Source: Kiritimatiellia bacterium
Lineage (GTDB): Bacteria > Verrucomicrobiota > Kiritimatiellia > RFP12 > UBA1067
Direction: 5' to 3'
NCBI GenBank assembly: GCA_027858965.1
Contig: JAQIBS010000025.1
Span: 18,352 to 82,351 of the forward strand
DNA length: 64,000 bases
Of the stretch, positions 16,841 to 26,795 are shown one piece after another. The notes beneath the pieces were generated by a model that was given only the letters and a program-made list of their open reading frames with translations, was not told the origin of the DNA and made no database searches. Position numbers and translations under genes: made by a program. How positions within the stretch are numbered: position 1 is the stretch's first letter; each line of letters begins with the position of its first letter.

Positions 16841-19260
16841 ATCAACGAGTATTTTTTAACGAGCATCTCTCCGGGTTTAAGATCAACCGCGAGCGTTTTC
16901 TGCTCAATTTTTCTGCCCATCGGGGGCTGGAGTTTGACCTCGCCCTTGTACCCCTTGTCCAGCGAAGCCTGGACAACAACGCGGCAGATCTCTTTATCGT
17001 TCTCTTTAATGACGGTTAGGTTGACATTGAGTGACCTGGCTGCCGGAAGATACGAGAGAGTAGGCGTCTGCTCATAGCCCATGGCATTCATCACTGTGCG
17101 CATGCGGTAGGGATCATCCTGCATTAAACAGACCCGACGGTCCATCGCAGGAATGCGGGTTGTGTAGATACGCACCTCCCCCTTCTCGGTACAGATAACC
17201 TCTTCACGCCAGTCACCGATCACATCGGCCACCTGCAGAAAACTCCCTTTGATAGAGCCGCTGGCATTACCGCCATCATAATTCATTGCCCTACCACGAA
17301 TCAGTTCGCGCTGCAGGTCGGCATCCCACCAGGCGCAGGACACACCGAATTTATAGTTAACATCTGTGCCCTCACGAATGATGGTTCCATCGGCAGCCAT
17401 CAACCAACGATGCTCCGTCAGCTTATGATTGTCGGCATCAGCACCATAGACCTCCATGCCCAGATGCATAACATCCAGATCAGAGCAGATACCACGGCTG
17501 TGAACATGCCTGGTGGCCCCCTGCAGTTGCCAGAGGAATTTACCGGTTAAAGCATCAATTACATTAAGCCCTCCCTCTTTTTGCTGACGGGTCTCAATCA
17601 CGTACGCAATCTCCATACCGGGATGCTTTGGGTCAATATCGCCATAGTAGTGAGCATCGGGGTGTCCCTTACCGGTTGACCACAAAACAGAACCATCATC
17701 ATCCAGAGTCATTGAGCCGAGAACAATCTCATCACGTCCATCCAAATCTACATCAACACAGAGGCAGCTATGGGCCCCCTGCCCCAAGACAGGTCCCCAG
17801 AGATCGTTATTAGAGAACTTCCAGAGCTCTTTCAGCTTGCCATCCTCCAGCATCCATGCCTCAGCCATCATCAGTCCGTATGTACCACGCAGTGTAATCA
17901 GGCAGGGAGTTTTTCCATCCAGATACGCAACCGCAATCTGATTCCGGGAGGCATGGTTATAGGTGCCAAACTCATCACGGTCAGGCCAGGGAGCACGGGC
18001 AATCTCTTTGCCGGTCATCCCATTATAGACAGCCACCCATTCCTCGCCTTTCTGCACTTTGCCCTCTTCATCGCGCATATCCTTATCCGGCCCGATCTTA
18101 GCAGCCACCTCAGCACGGCCATCGCCATCAAGGTCTGCCACCACAATAGGGGAGTACCAGGTGCCACGCTCAATATTCCAGCCCAGATCCTTGATCCAGA
18201 GCATCTTGCCATCCGCCAGACGTGCCTCAATCTTGTAGGTTTCGGGTGATTTATACCAATACTTGATCCATGGGTCCACATTGCCACCGGGGTGTTTGAT
18301 AACATAATCATAAATGCCATCGCCATCCAGGTCAGCAATGCCGACCTTATGTGCTTTAGCCTCTTTATCGGAGATCGGCACAGAGATGTATGACTCCTTA
18401 TCTTTATGAGCCTTCACCACGGAAGAGCTGCCTGCGGGCCCTTTGAAACCTTCGGCAGTCTCAACCGAGTAAACCGCTTTAACATCGGCACCCTCGCGAT
18501 CAATAAAGTCAGTGGTTTTCACGACCGGTTCTTTATTACATTTAACACGATTTCCATCCAGCTCGCGATAGACATCAAAACCGGTCCCAGCCTTATCCTC
18601 TTCCAGCAGCCGCCACCCGACGTATACTCCCTCGTCGCACTTCAGGGCCACCACGCCACGATTCATCTTTTCATAACGCCGCTCTTTGACCCAGCCGTTG
18701 ACCTGAGCTCCCCCTTTTGGCCACTCCATCTTCTCGCGGGGGATCATCTGCGCATCATCCACCAGCACATCAATTTTTCCATTACCGACATAGCGAAGGT
18801 AGATGGTATCCACACTCTCGGGAACCTCAACAAAGCCCCGATACTCCCTCCACCCATCCTTTTCCGTTTTTACGCTGGAGGTAGCACCGATCGACCAGTT
18901 ATAAAGTTTTTTGCCGCTATATCCAACTACAGTCAAGCGGGCGCTTCCTCCTCCGCTCATACGTTTCATGCGGCATCTGACTTCGAAGAACTGTCCACCC
19001 TTGACCGATGTCCTGAGTTTATTAATAAAGGCCCAGTCGCGATCTGCCTTATGAACAAGACGAGCCGCATAATCCCCGACGGCGGCATTCTTGACCTGAG
19101 AGGAAGAGAACTTCCCCTTTTCGCGGACAAAAAAGCCCCACTCAGGAATCTTTCCCTCTACAACCGGGTCTTCAAATCCGGGATTGCTGATACGCTTAAC
19201 ATCCTCAGCATGTACTGACAAAACCGATGCCAACAAATATATACCAATAATAATTCTCAT
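16834..19260 (-). CDS. Rhamnogalacturonan lyase, PL11 family, with N-terminal carbohydrate-binding-type domain
   Basis: 808 residues, secreted (signal peptide to about residue 18, LSVHA). Residues about 20-175 form a jelly-roll, CBM-like domain (NPGFEDPVVEGKIPEWGFF). From about 185 to the end is the eight-bladed PL11 propeller: MNRGVVALKCDEGVYVGWRL, then calcium-type loops IADLDGDGIYDYVIK and VADLDGDGRAEVAAK, DVDLDGRDEIVLG and HPDAHYYGDIDPKHPGMEIA. PL11 enzymes cleave the rhamnose-galacturonate backbone of rhamnogalacturonan I by beta-elimination. The GH105-type gene at 58 kb would act on the unsaturated products. GGGGGA precedes the ATG. The stop codon lies inside an ATATCACTC-family repeat. 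Confidence 0.95.
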   Translation of the reverse strand: MRIIIGIYLLASVLSVHAEDVKRISNPGFEDPVVEGKIPEWGFFVREKGKFSSSQVKNAAVGDYAARLVHKADRDWAFINKLRTSVKGGQFFEVRCRMKRMSGGGSARLTVVGYSGKKLYNWSIGATSSVKTEKDGWREYRGFVEVPESVDTIYLRYVGNGKIDVLVDDAQMIPREKMEWPKGGAQVNGWVKERRYEKMNRGVVALKCDEGVYVGWRLLEEDKAGTGFDVYRELDGNRVKCNKEPVVKTTDFIDREGADVKAVYSVETAEGFKGPAGSSSVVKAHKDKESYISVPISDKEAKAHKVGIADLDGDGIYDYVIKHPGGNVDPWIKYWYKSPETYKIEARLADGKMLWIKDLGWNIERGTWYSPIVVADLDGDGRAEVAAKIGPDKDMRDEEGKVQKGEEWVAVYNGMTGKEIARAPWPDRDEFGTYNHASRNQIAVAYLDGKTPCLITLRGTYGLMMAEAWMLEDGKLKELWKFSNNDLWGPVLGQGAHSCLCVDVDLDGRDEIVLGSMTLDDDGSVLWSTGKGHPDAHYYGDIDPKHPGMEIAYVIETRQQKEGGLNVIDALTGKFLWQLQGATRHVHSRGICSDLDVMHLGMEVYGADADNHKLTEHRWLMAADGTIIREGTDVNYKFGVSCAWWDADLQRELIRGRAMNYDGGNASGSIKGSFLQVADVIGDWREEVICTEKGEVRIYTTRIPAMDRRVCLMQDDPYRMRTVMNAMGYEQTPTLSYLPAARSLNVNLTVIKENDKEICRVVVQASLDKGYKGEVKLQPPMGRKIEQKTLAVDLKPGEMLVKKYSLME

Positions 19261-19372
19261 AAAATTCCCCCTTTTTTAGAACTTGGGCTTTGCCCAAAAC
19301 TCAGCTTGTAGCACGTAGCGCGTAGCTTGTAGATTGCTCTGCATTTTCAATTCAGAACCCGTACTTCAGCAG

Positions 19373-19412
19373 GTCCCGATTTCATCGGGACTTGTCCGGT
19401 TGGAAACCGGAC
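19373..19412. repeat. Twin 8-bp hairpins
   Basis: GTCCCGAT-TTC-ATCGGGAC (19373-19391) is followed after two bases by GTCCGGTT-GGA-AACCGGAC (19394-19412). Both have perfect 8-bp stems and 3-base loops, in the gap between the agarase-like and PL11 genes. They could be REP-like elements or transcript-stabilising hairpins. Neither has a T-tract. Confidence 0.75.
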
Positions 19413-19470
19413 CTACATTGCTGACGCGCCAACGGGCGCTCCCTCTTCACTCGCTACTTTCCCAAACCGT

Positions 19471-19530
19471 TAACCCCTTCAACCATTTCAACCTTTTCAA
19501 CCATTTCAACCATTTCAACCGTTTCAACCT
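19471..19530. repeat. 9-bp degenerate array (CATTTCAAC)n
   Basis: Six or seven near-copies of CATTTCAAC/CGTTTCAAC run into the final codons of the agarase-like gene. Confidence 0.8.
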
Positions 19531-22304
19531 TCTCCAAACAGTGCATTACCAGCCTTCATCTCTTTCATCCAGCCATCTTTGCCGCCGATTCCCAGAGCAC
19601 CGATCACCACAACGGGATTAGCAGGACGAAATATATCACCCGGTTTAAGATCCATTTCAACTGTATAAAGGGCATCAGGATGAAATGACTTAATGGTCTT
19701 GTCCTTCCAGAAATAGATCTTCACCCCGGCATATTTCAATGAAGCCAATGCGCCGTAGTAAGCACCGGTTCCCTCCTGTATCCAGCAGCCGTACTGAGGG
19801 ACACCCCATAAATTGGGAGGAGCCTTAGCCTCATCCCAGTTTTTCCCCAGCACATCAAAGCGACAATAAAGCCCCATCAAAGAAAGATCGCTATCGCCGA
19901 TATTCCTGACCTGAAGCACCTCACATATAAATTTTGCAGAACCGGGCGGAACGATAATACGGTGAGTGACGGCAAAAGGAGACTTCTGCTGATACTCACC
20001 ACTGATCTCAATAACGGCACATCCGCTCTGCATGCTGCAGTTCACAGCGGTCACCCTCTGAATGTTACGCCACGGATTACTCCCCTTATTGGAAGTATAC
20101 ACCATTGCATTATAGGAACCGTAAGGGGTACCATCCAGTGAAATTTTATCAATAAAACAGCTGGAACCCACCGAACCTTCCAGAGTCAGCCGTCCGTTAT
20201 CAACCACAAATTTATCGCCATCTCTGGTAACAGCAACATCCTTTGCATCCGGATTCTGCTGCTTCAGTTTCAGGGCACTCTGCATGGGAGAAAGGGCGCA
20301 TTTCTGAACATCATCTCTACGCTTCGGAGCTACTGCATTACGATGCGTCCACAGATCCGCATGCAGCTTTTCAAACATTCCGGTAAGCAGCGGATAAGGT
20401 TTGTTATCTCCATTAACCAGACCGTAGTTGGAATCCTCGGGGAAAGGCGTGCTGATACCCAGAGCCGGTTCATCCACCCACATAAAATAATCATAACCGA
20501 TCAGGAAAGGAAGCGAGAGCATTGTTCTTGCAAACAGCTCTGTGGCAGCTGTACGTCCGGTCTGCGTTAAGAAACGCTGTCCGGCACCGTGCACAGATGG
20601 CAACCCGGCATCCAGAGCCGGAAAAGACCACTCGGTGATCATCATCGGTTTTTTAACATAGGCATAATATTTGGCAAAGTGTTCTGTGACCGGTTCGGCA
20701 TCAACTCCGAATCCGCTGTAAACAATGCCCTCATCCAGATCCGCTTTGGGGTAGCAGTTGAAAGTGACAACATCGCAATATTTTCCAGTGATCTCCCACA
20801 CCGCGGGATCCGCTCCGCCGGTTCCCGCAAAACGTGCACCCAGCATCATATGGTTGGGATCAACCTCGCGAATCACCTTGGATGTCGTACTGAAGTAACG
20901 TTCGGCAGCCAGCTTGAGAAAGTCATGCTTAATTTCAATCTGCGTTTCGCTCTCTGCCGGCAGCTGCGTGAGTTTCAGAACATCATCAAAGCTACCGCAC
21001 TTGGTATGCCACACCGCATTAAACTGCTCAATCCCATTGCCGGCCCTCTGTTTCACAAAATTCACCAAGGCCTGCTTGGCGGTGTGCGAAGCACCTAACT
21101 TCATAGCGGCATCAAAGAGGCCGGTAGCCTGCTTACCGCGTCCCCACCAGGCCAGTTCGTTATCACTGAAATATCCGAACATCCAGGGATCATTCAGATT
21201 CGGACGGCATTTAGTGCGGGCCACATAACGACAGTAGCTCTCAAACTCGGGGTGAAAGACATTCGGAAAAGAACTGCACGGACGCTTTTCATTAGGAGTG
21301 ATATAGTACTCCTCCTCAAAGGTGGCCAATTGTGTACCTATCCCCAGGTTCACACAGTGGAAAAGTCCTCTGCGACGCAGACTCTCCTGACTGCCGGCAC
21401 CCAGCATAGTAAACCCCCAGCTTTTGAGACGGGTGAGGGTCTCCTCCTCCCACACCTTGGGATCAGGATATTTCTTCTCATTCTCCCTACCATAGGGCTG
21501 ATATCCCAGTGTCTCGCACCAGTGCCCCCAGAAGGTTGTATGATCCACCCCCAGAACAACGACACCACGCCCGAGCGGATCAATGGCCCACCAGCGGCCA
21601 TCTGCAAACTGCTTCACATAAAAGTAACCGGTTGCCTTGGCTTTGATCTCTTTAATGTAATTATCGCTGTTATAAGGAGGGAAACTCTGAGTCTGCTCAT
21701 CAACCACGACGGCAGCCCCTGTGGAAAACTTAAGATCAGCAAAAACTCCGCTCAACCCGGTGCTATGCAGCGCAGGACGTCCCACGGTCACAGCACGGGA
21801 GGTAAAAGAGTAGCGCTGACGGAAAACGATTTTTCCATGCACATCTTTTACTTCGCCGGTAATACCCTTTGGATCGAGAGCAATTTTGAGGTTCCAGCGA
21901 CTGCCTACTGCAATTTTCACAGCAGGGTCTCTCTCTGTAAACTCAAGCTTCAGAGAACTTTGAGCTAGCCATTTACCATCCAGCATCTCACAGAGCTCGA
22001 AGGTGTAATTAAAGTTATGTTCCTTGGGAGGCTTCACCACACCCAGATGCCAGAAATTGCGATGATTCTCAACAACCGCAACCGCAGCAACATACCAGTT
22101 ATCTGCAGGCTCTGATGGCATGATGGTGAAATCACCCTCCACCGAAACATCTTGAGAGAGCGGCAATTCATCACGCATCGCAAATCCGGAGCCCTGCTCC
22201 GCCAGCTCAAATCCGGCCTCCACCTTCCTGAATGCAACCGGATTCCTAAACCACTCCCCATGTGCAAGCGATGCTGCCAAAATCAATAAAAAAACAAACC
22301 TCAT
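19524..22304 (-). CDS. Agarase-like glycoside hydrolase (clan GH-A) with N-terminal LamG-like domain
   Basis: 926 residues with a signal peptide (1-16). About 17-200 is a beta-sandwich (WHLGVVKPP, GLSGVFADLKFS). About 220-640 is a TIM barrel beginning YFYVKQFADGRWWAIDPLGR, the usual opening of agarase-like proteins. The probable acid/base is E383 (FGYFSDNELAWWG) and the nucleophile E558 (MMITEWSFPALD). About 690-926 is a beta-rich accessory domain. Homologues are annotated as agarases or beta-galactan-type hydrolases, but the substrate is not proven. AGGGGA precedes the ATG. It shares strand and theme with the PL11 and sulfatase genes. Its last codons lie in a CATTTCAAC repeat array. Confidence 0.82.
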   Translation of the reverse strand: MRFVFLLILAASLAHGEWFRNPVAFRKVEAGFELAEQGSGFAMRDELPLSQDVSVEGDFTIMPSEPADNWYVAAVAVVENHRNFWHLGVVKPPKEHNFNYTFELCEMLDGKWLAQSSLKLEFTERDPAVKIAVGSRWNLKIALDPKGITGEVKDVHGKIVFRQRYSFTSRAVTVGRPALHSTGLSGVFADLKFSTGAAVVVDEQTQSFPPYNSDNYIKEIKAKATGYFYVKQFADGRWWAIDPLGRGVVVLGVDHTTFWGHWCETLGYQPYGRENEKKYPDPKVWEEETLTRLKSWGFTMLGAGSQESLRRRGLFHCVNLGIGTQLATFEEEYYITPNEKRPCSSFPNVFHPEFESYCRYVARTKCRPNLNDPWMFGYFSDNELAWWGRGKQATGLFDAAMKLGASHTAKQALVNFVKQRAGNGIEQFNAVWHTKCGSFDDVLKLTQLPAESETQIEIKHDFLKLAAERYFSTTSKVIREVDPNHMMLGARFAGTGGADPAVWEITGKYCDVVTFNCYPKADLDEGIVYSGFGVDAEPVTEHFAKYYAYVKKPMMITEWSFPALDAGLPSVHGAGQRFLTQTGRTAATELFARTMLSLPFLIGYDYFMWVDEPALGISTPFPEDSNYGLVNGDNKPYPLLTGMFEKLHADLWTHRNAVAPKRRDDVQKCALSPMQSALKLKQQNPDAKDVAVTRDGDKFVVDNGRLTLEGSVGSSCFIDKISLDGTPYGSYNAMVYTSNKGSNPWRNIQRVTAVNCSMQSGCAVIEISGEYQQKSPFAVTHRIIVPPGSAKFICEVLQVRNIGDSDLSLMGLYCRFDVLGKNWDEAKAPPNLWGVPQYGCWIQEGTGAYYGALASLKYAGVKIYFWKDKTIKSFHPDALYTVEMDLKPGDIFRPANPVVVIGALGIGGKDGWMKEMKAGNALFGEG

Positions 22305-22488
22305 GATATTCCCCTTAATATTTTCACAATTACGATTTAGTTGTTATTCTCTCAACTCCTGCCGAGAAAAACAAGAAACTTAGGAAATCATTAATCAAAA
22401 TCAGCGAAGAACCATTATCTTCATTATTTTCATTGACACAAAATATTATTTTTGTTTATTCTTATTAAGTAATTTTGGAGTGATAATT

Positions 22489-23946
22489 ATGAATATTTTT
22501 AATTTGTTCGTTTGTATCTCAATCTTTGCCTTGCCCATGCTAGGGCAAACGCTTCCAATCTGTCAAAGTTTTGAGGAGTCAATCTCTGACAACTGGAATT
22601 TTACTACCAACCCGGCTGCGTTTAATTCAGACGGTGATGTATGGGATCGGGTAAGTGATACCGGGGAATACTTCAGTCCTGCACCGGATGGCACAAATTT
22701 CTGGGAGTTTTATGATATTGATGCCATACCTGGAGTGCCGGAGGATAAAGTCTGTCATCTGATATTTGATACCATTGATCTATCCACTCAGCAAATATGC
22801 ACCTTCAGTTTCAGCTACTGCAACCGCAGTCTTGATTCAACGGACTACATGTCTTACACCGTTGCCTTTAATAACAGCAACAACTGGGATATTGCTGATG
22901 AAGTGATATTACCGAAGCATGAAGAGGATCTATGCGCATGGCATACGGTGTACATTCTCATTCCCGCAGATGCACAATACTGCCGACTGCGATTATCCGC
23001 CAAGGCAAACTACAGTGCTGATTGCGGAGGTTTTGACAATATTCAACTGATAGCTGGCGAAACAATCCTACCCGAACTGGTCATCCAAAGCCCTGCAGAC
23101 GGCAATTTTTGTGCAAACTGCATCTCCAACATAGCCATCAGCGGAACTGCCACTAATATATCGGGGATGATTGTCTGGAGCAATGAGTTCAATGATGTGT
23201 CCGGTGAAATTGCAGCCACCAGCAAATGGAGCATTGCCTCAATTACACTGACAGAGGGAAACAACAACATATCCGTTACAGCGACCAATGAAAACGGATT
23301 AAACGTTACAGATTCGATTAATATTTTACGGGGAAAGTCATTTTCCTCAGCACATCTGGGCAGCATTGCTTTTGTGGGTTTCAACACAAGCACTGACTCT
23401 TTCTCGTTTGCCGTACTGAAGAGTCTTCCTGCCGGAACTGTTATACGGTTTACCGATGAGGAGTGGGGCGGAACAGATTTTAGCTCTGAGACCATTGAAA
23501 CTGATCTAGTCTGGAGTAACACCGTTCAAACCGCAGCGGGAACTATTGTAGAGTTCTACGAATGTGACAGCGCCTCCACCATCAGCAATAATATCGGCGT
23601 TATTATCAGCGGCAGACAGGATCTATCCCAAGCGGGAGAAGGAATCATCGCCTATTACGGCCCTGCTGAACGTGAACCCAGCGCCTTCCTGGCGGCGATC
23701 AGCTCCAACAACGGCAATCTTACCGGTACCGGCCTGACCTACGGAGAGACCGCAGTGAATATTCCGCAAACACCAAAAAGTCTGTATTACTGTGGAATAA
23801 GAAGCAATAAGCAGATGTGGAGTAGTTATCTGCCGCTGATAAACAGTGATGCAAACTGGGAGGGAACGGAGGGTGTTACAGAGAGTTGGGGTTGCTGCGC
23901 GGCATTCAGCTGCAATAAAGCGGGAGCGGTGATGCTTGTGAAGTGA
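22489..23946 (+). CDS. Secreted multidomain protein with Ig-like and lamin-tail-like domains
   Basis: ATG 22489 is used (GGAG 8 bases upstream); a GTG at 22480 is in frame but too close to that site. The roughly 485 residues have a signal peptide ending about LPMLGQ. A jelly-roll/MAM-like domain follows (about 20-190; CHLIFDTIDLSTQQICTFSF). Next is a Big-type Ig-like domain (about 200-285; ISGTATNISGMIVWSNEF, then LTEGNNNISVTATNENG). The C-terminal domain (about 290-440; SIAFVGFNTSTDSFSFAVLK, then LPAGTVIRFTDEEW) resembles the lamin-tail-like modules of exported bacterial proteins. Many paired cysteines suggest periplasmic or surface location. It is divergent from the agarase-like gene. Function unknown. 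Confidence 0.7.
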   Translation: MNIFNLFVCISIFALPMLGQTLPICQSFEESISDNWNFTTNPAAFNSDGDVWDRVSDTGEYFSPAPDGTNFWEFYDIDAIPGVPEDKVCHLIFDTIDLSTQQICTFSFSYCNRSLDSTDYMSYTVAFNNSNNWDIADEVILPKHEEDLCAWHTVYILIPADAQYCRLRLSAKANYSADCGGFDNIQLIAGETILPELVIQSPADGNFCANCISNIAISGTATNISGMIVWSNEFNDVSGEIAATSKWSIASITLTEGNNNISVTATNENGLNVTDSINILRGKSFSSAHLGSIAFVGFNTSTDSFSFAVLKSLPAGTVIRFTDEEWGGTDFSSETIETDLVWSNTVQTAAGTIVEFYECDSASTISNNIGVIISGRQDLSQAGEGIIAYYGPAEREPSAFLAAISSNNGNLTGTGLTYGETAVNIPQTPKSLYYCGIRSNKQMWSSYLPLINSDANWEGTEGVTESWGCCAAFSCNKAGAVMLVK

Positions 23947-23985
23947 CAGTAAACATCGGCAATAATGCCGATACGCGGTAACTGA

Positions 23986-25239
23986 TTAACTGCAAGATTC
24001 TCCGGCCAGGACGGCAGAGGCAAAAGCCCAGGTCAGGTTATAGCCGCCGCAGGCGCCGTCAAGATCGACAACCTCACCCACACAATAGAGGTTGGGAATT
24101 CCGCGGCAGGCCATTGTCTGCGGATCAAGTTCCTGAACATCCACTCCGCCACGTGTGACCATTGCTTTGCTCCAGCCATCAACCGCTTTAATCTTGAGGG
24201 GACAGGTGGTCAGCAACTTACTCAGATGGATCAATTTATCTTTAGGTGAACGGGCAATAGCACTCTCCTCCAGAGCGGCTTCACGGCAAAGTATCTGCGC
24301 CAGGCTGCGCGGCAGCTCACCGGAGAGCAGATTGTGTACAGCACGCCCCCCTGTCTGCCTGCGCCACCCGTCAAACAGCTCAAGCCACTGCTCGGCACTG
24401 CGGCTGCAATCCATATTCACTTCAACCGAGACAGAAGCATCCGGGCCATCAACTCTCTGAGAGAGAAGACAGGCAATTTCCCCGGAGAGAGCCAATGCCG
24501 GTGGTGCGCTGAGTCCCTGGTGGGTGAAAAGCAGTTCCCCTTCGAACCATTTTTTAGAGGCCCCTTTTTCAGCCAGCCGAATAGCGGCATTTTCAAGAAC
24601 AATACCGGTGACCCCGGCGGGCCAGCTTTCCACGGTTTTAAGTCCGGCCAGCGCGGGAAGCGGTGGAGTAACTTTGAGTCCAGCCTGCTGCGCCAGCTTA
24701 AAACCGGAGCCATTAGAACCGAGGGCTGAGTAGCTCATGCCTCCAGCTGCAAGAATCACACGCTTAGGGCATATCTCACCGGCTGAGGTGATTACCTTTG
24801 TCACATGGCCCTTTGCATCATCCATCGGTTCAATAATCAAACGTTCAACTGTTGTTGATGTTTGAAGATGAGATCCATTGGATTTTGCTTTGCCGACAAG
24901 AGCATGAAGCACATCAGCGGCTTTCTGGGAGCGAGGAAAAACGCAACCGTCCGGTTGGACAAGAGTTTCAACCCCATTTTTCTGAAAAAATTCACAGATC
25001 TGATCTGGAGGAAAATTATATAGAGCCGGAGCCATAAAGCGGGCATTGCGCCCAAAATGCTTCATGATGCCATCAGGATCGCTCTGATGGGTGAGATTAC
25101 AACGGCCGCCACCCGTTACAAGCAGCTTGAGTCCAGGAGATTTCATGCGATCAACAAGCAGAGTGCTTCCTGAACAGAAACAGGCTGCCGTTAAACCGGC
25201 AGCCCCTGCTCCAATCACAAGCGTATCCGGATGGTTCAT
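23986..25239 (-). CDS. HI0933/BaiN-family FAD-dependent oxidoreductase
   Basis: 417 residues. The dinucleotide-binding motif VIGAGAAGLTAACF is at 7-20 and the GGRCNLTH block near 45. AAGGMSYSALGSNGSGF lies near 165-180. The C-terminal signature is GGVDVQELDPQTM and YCVGEVVDLDGACGGYNLTW. The family (YhiN/HI0933, BaiN, 'aminoacetone oxidase family') binds FAD, but substrates are mostly unknown. The start codon overlaps the stop of the preceding zinc-ribbon gene by one base (TAATG), indicating co-translation. Confidence 0.9.
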   Translation of the reverse strand: MNHPDTLVIGAGAAGLTAACFCSGSTLLVDRMKSPGLKLLVTGGGRCNLTHQSDPDGIMKHFGRNARFMAPALYNFPPDQICEFFQKNGVETLVQPDGCVFPRSQKAADVLHALVGKAKSNGSHLQTSTTVERLIIEPMDDAKGHVTKVITSAGEICPKRVILAAGGMSYSALGSNGSGFKLAQQAGLKVTPPLPALAGLKTVESWPAGVTGIVLENAAIRLAEKGASKKWFEGELLFTHQGLSAPPALALSGEIACLLSQRVDGPDASVSVEVNMDCSRSAEQWLELFDGWRRQTGGRAVHNLLSGELPRSLAQILCREAALEESAIARSPKDKLIHLSKLLTTCPLKIKAVDGWSKAMVTRGGVDVQELDPQTMACRGIPNLYCVGEVVDLDGACGGYNLTWAFASAVLAGESCS

Positions 25240-25709
25240 TACAGCTGTTGTTCTTCAGAAATAATACTCTGCATCCGGTTAATGGAACCGACAAGATCGT
25301 TATTTTGTTTAAGCATGGTCTGACACATTGTCACCAGCTCTGCACAACGGTGCAGAGTTGTGATTCGTGACTTTTCCAGCTCTTTACGCCGCAACTTCAG
25401 ACTGTCAATACTCTCTTCAAGAGTTGCAATCCGTTGCTCCGACTTAAGAAGCGTTCTTCTTGTCTGGAAAAGCTGAGTGAGAACCTCACCGGTAGACAGA
25501 TCAAGATCATCAATAATCATTCCAGCCGGAATAGGTACTGTGACAGGCTGTTTGCACTCAACGCAATCAATTTCTAAGCCGGCACCGCGATAGTCTATAA
25601 CCAGACTATGATTGCAATGAGGGCAATCAAATACAATATCTGTAGCGTGAATTTCCTCTTCACTGCTGTTACTCTGAGCAACAACTGTATCCGTTGAATT
25701 ATCTTCCAT
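25239..25709 (-). CDS. Small zinc-ribbon/coiled-coil protein
   Basis: 156 residues. AAGGAGG lies 5 bases before the ATG. A CxxC...CxxC ribbon (C29, C32, C49, C52; FDCPHCNHSLVIDY, then IDCVECKQPVTVPIP) resembles the MJ0042-type zinc ribbon. A heptad-rich helix follows (about 80-156; LLKSEQRIATLEESIDSLKL). The acidic N terminus is probably disordered. No family name is assigned. It is coupled to the flavoprotein gene by a one-base overlap. Confidence 0.7.
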   Translation of the reverse strand: MEDNSTDTVVAQSNSSEEEIHATDIVFDCPHCNHSLVIDYRGAGLEIDCVECKQPVTVPIPAGMIIDDLDLSTGEVLTQLFQTRRTLLKSEQRIATLEESIDSLKLRRKELEKSRITTLHRCAELVTMCQTMLKQNNDLVGSINRMQSIISEEQQL

Positions 25710-25783
25710 AATTGCCTCCTTGCAATAGATGGTCGAAACACGCGCTGATAATTAAACCGGCCAGATTAAACAATATATTGCAA

Positions 25784-26014
25784 TCAGGGTTTGACGACTT
25801 TTCCAGCTTTAATACAAGCTGCGCAAACCTTCATACGTGTAACGGTTCCATTACTTGTCTTAGCACGAACCACTTTAATGTTCGGTAAAAAACGACGTTT
25901 AGTGATACCGGTTGTGTGTAAACCAATACCGCCCTTGTACTTGGCAAGACCATGACGGACAATTGTATTTCCAGCCCGAGGGCCCTTACCACATATTTCG
26001 CAAATCTTTGACAT
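25784..26014 (-). CDS. rpmB: Ribosomal protein bL28
   Basis: 76 residues, the usual length for L28: MSKICEICGKGPRAGNTIVR, then HTTGITKRRFLPNIKVVRA and TVTRMKVCAACIKAGKV. Both CxxC pairs (CEIC, CAAC) are present, so this is the zinc-binding (C+) form. TAGGAG precedes the ATG. It stands alone, without rpmG beside it. Confidence 0.97.
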   Translation of the reverse strand: MSKICEICGKGPRAGNTIVRHGLAKYKGGIGLHTTGITKRRFLPNIKVVRAKTSNGTVTRMKVCAACIKAGKVVKP

Positions 26015-26170
26015 AACTAATTCTCCTACTCGAAAAGGGTGGCATGTTATCAGTTTTGGCGACCCTGTTCAAGGGCAAACAGTAATTTTTCCATTGCGAA
26101 CACATTACTTATATATATCGTATACAGTATTTGAGATTTTCTCAAGATGAAAACATCAGAAATTGTAAAA

Positions 26171-26205
26171 ATATCGGTATCGGTATCGCTATCGGCATCG
26201 CTATC
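26171..26205. repeat. Hexamer run (ATCGGT/ATCGCT)n
   Basis: Six consecutive hexamers of ATCGGT, ATCGCT or ATCGGC. Confidence 0.85.
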
Positions 26206-26250
26206 GAATAAGTTTTCCAGTTAAAATATAAAAGATGCTTATTTTACGTA

Positions 26251-26375
26251 GCGCAGCATAGCCGCAACCAAATTCTTTTTTTTGACAGGATTGCCGCTCC
26301 CTGCGGTCACTGCCACCACAAGGGTGGCCTTACTGTACTGCGCTTCGTTTTCCAGAATTTACATGATGTCATTGC
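26251..26375 (+). repeat. GCAGCATAGCCGCAACC dispersed element, copy 2 (longest)
   Basis: Starts GCGCAGCATAGCCGCAACC. It includes GCGGTCACTGCCACC and TGCGCTTCGTTTTCC, and ends in TTTACATGATGTCATTGC, which also occurs (as TTTACAGGATGTCATTGC) in the reverse copy at 35040-35100. Confidence 0.6.
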
Positions 26376-26521
26376 TTCTCGAATTGTCTCTAGTAGCGCA
26401 CCCAGACCCTGATGGTGCGTTCTGCCCAGTATCCTGGATTCCAGACCTGAACAACCCTACGTACCCCATTTTTCACCTCAAACTCTATCCAGCTGCAACA
26501 GATCATTCTGTCAAAAACAAC

Positions 26522-26548
26522 CTACCAAGCTGCAACAGATCTTTTACC
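26522..26548 (+). repeat. Left arm of 27-bp perfect inverted repeat flanking the ABC ATPase pair
   Basis: Begins CTACCAAGCTGCAACAG. Its exact reverse complement is at 28603-28629. Similarity continues imperfectly outward into TTTTTTACCTT. Confidence 0.9.
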
Positions 26549-26795
26549 CCCAATTTTTTACCTTAATTTTTAACCCAAAAAACGCGAATGACGCGAAAAC
26601 AATTACTACACATGTAAGTATCCACAAATAAAAAACGCGCACAAAAAACAAGCCAGCATACTGTTTTCTCCGTACCCTCCGTGGTAAAAAAAAGAGCATA
26701 ATGCTACTGGTCAGCTTTCAAATACCGATAGCTGACATCTATTCTATATTTAGCGGATTGTATCTGAGCAGGATAACGGTTATATTATATCTTCT

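Larger units (their letters stand above)
26015..26795. other. 781-bp repeat-rich intergenic region upstream of the ABC ATPase genes
   Basis: No gene is supported. It holds a degenerate ATCGGT/ATCGCT hexamer run (26171-26205), a GCAGCATAGCCGCAACC element (about 26251-26375), the left 27-bp inverted repeat (26522-26548), and AT-rich sequence before the first ATPase gene. Confidence 0.7.

Noticed and set aside
26282..26566. 94-codon plus-strand frame
   Set aside because: Consists of dispersed repeat sequence (GCAGCATAGCCGC element and inverted-repeat arm); no domain.
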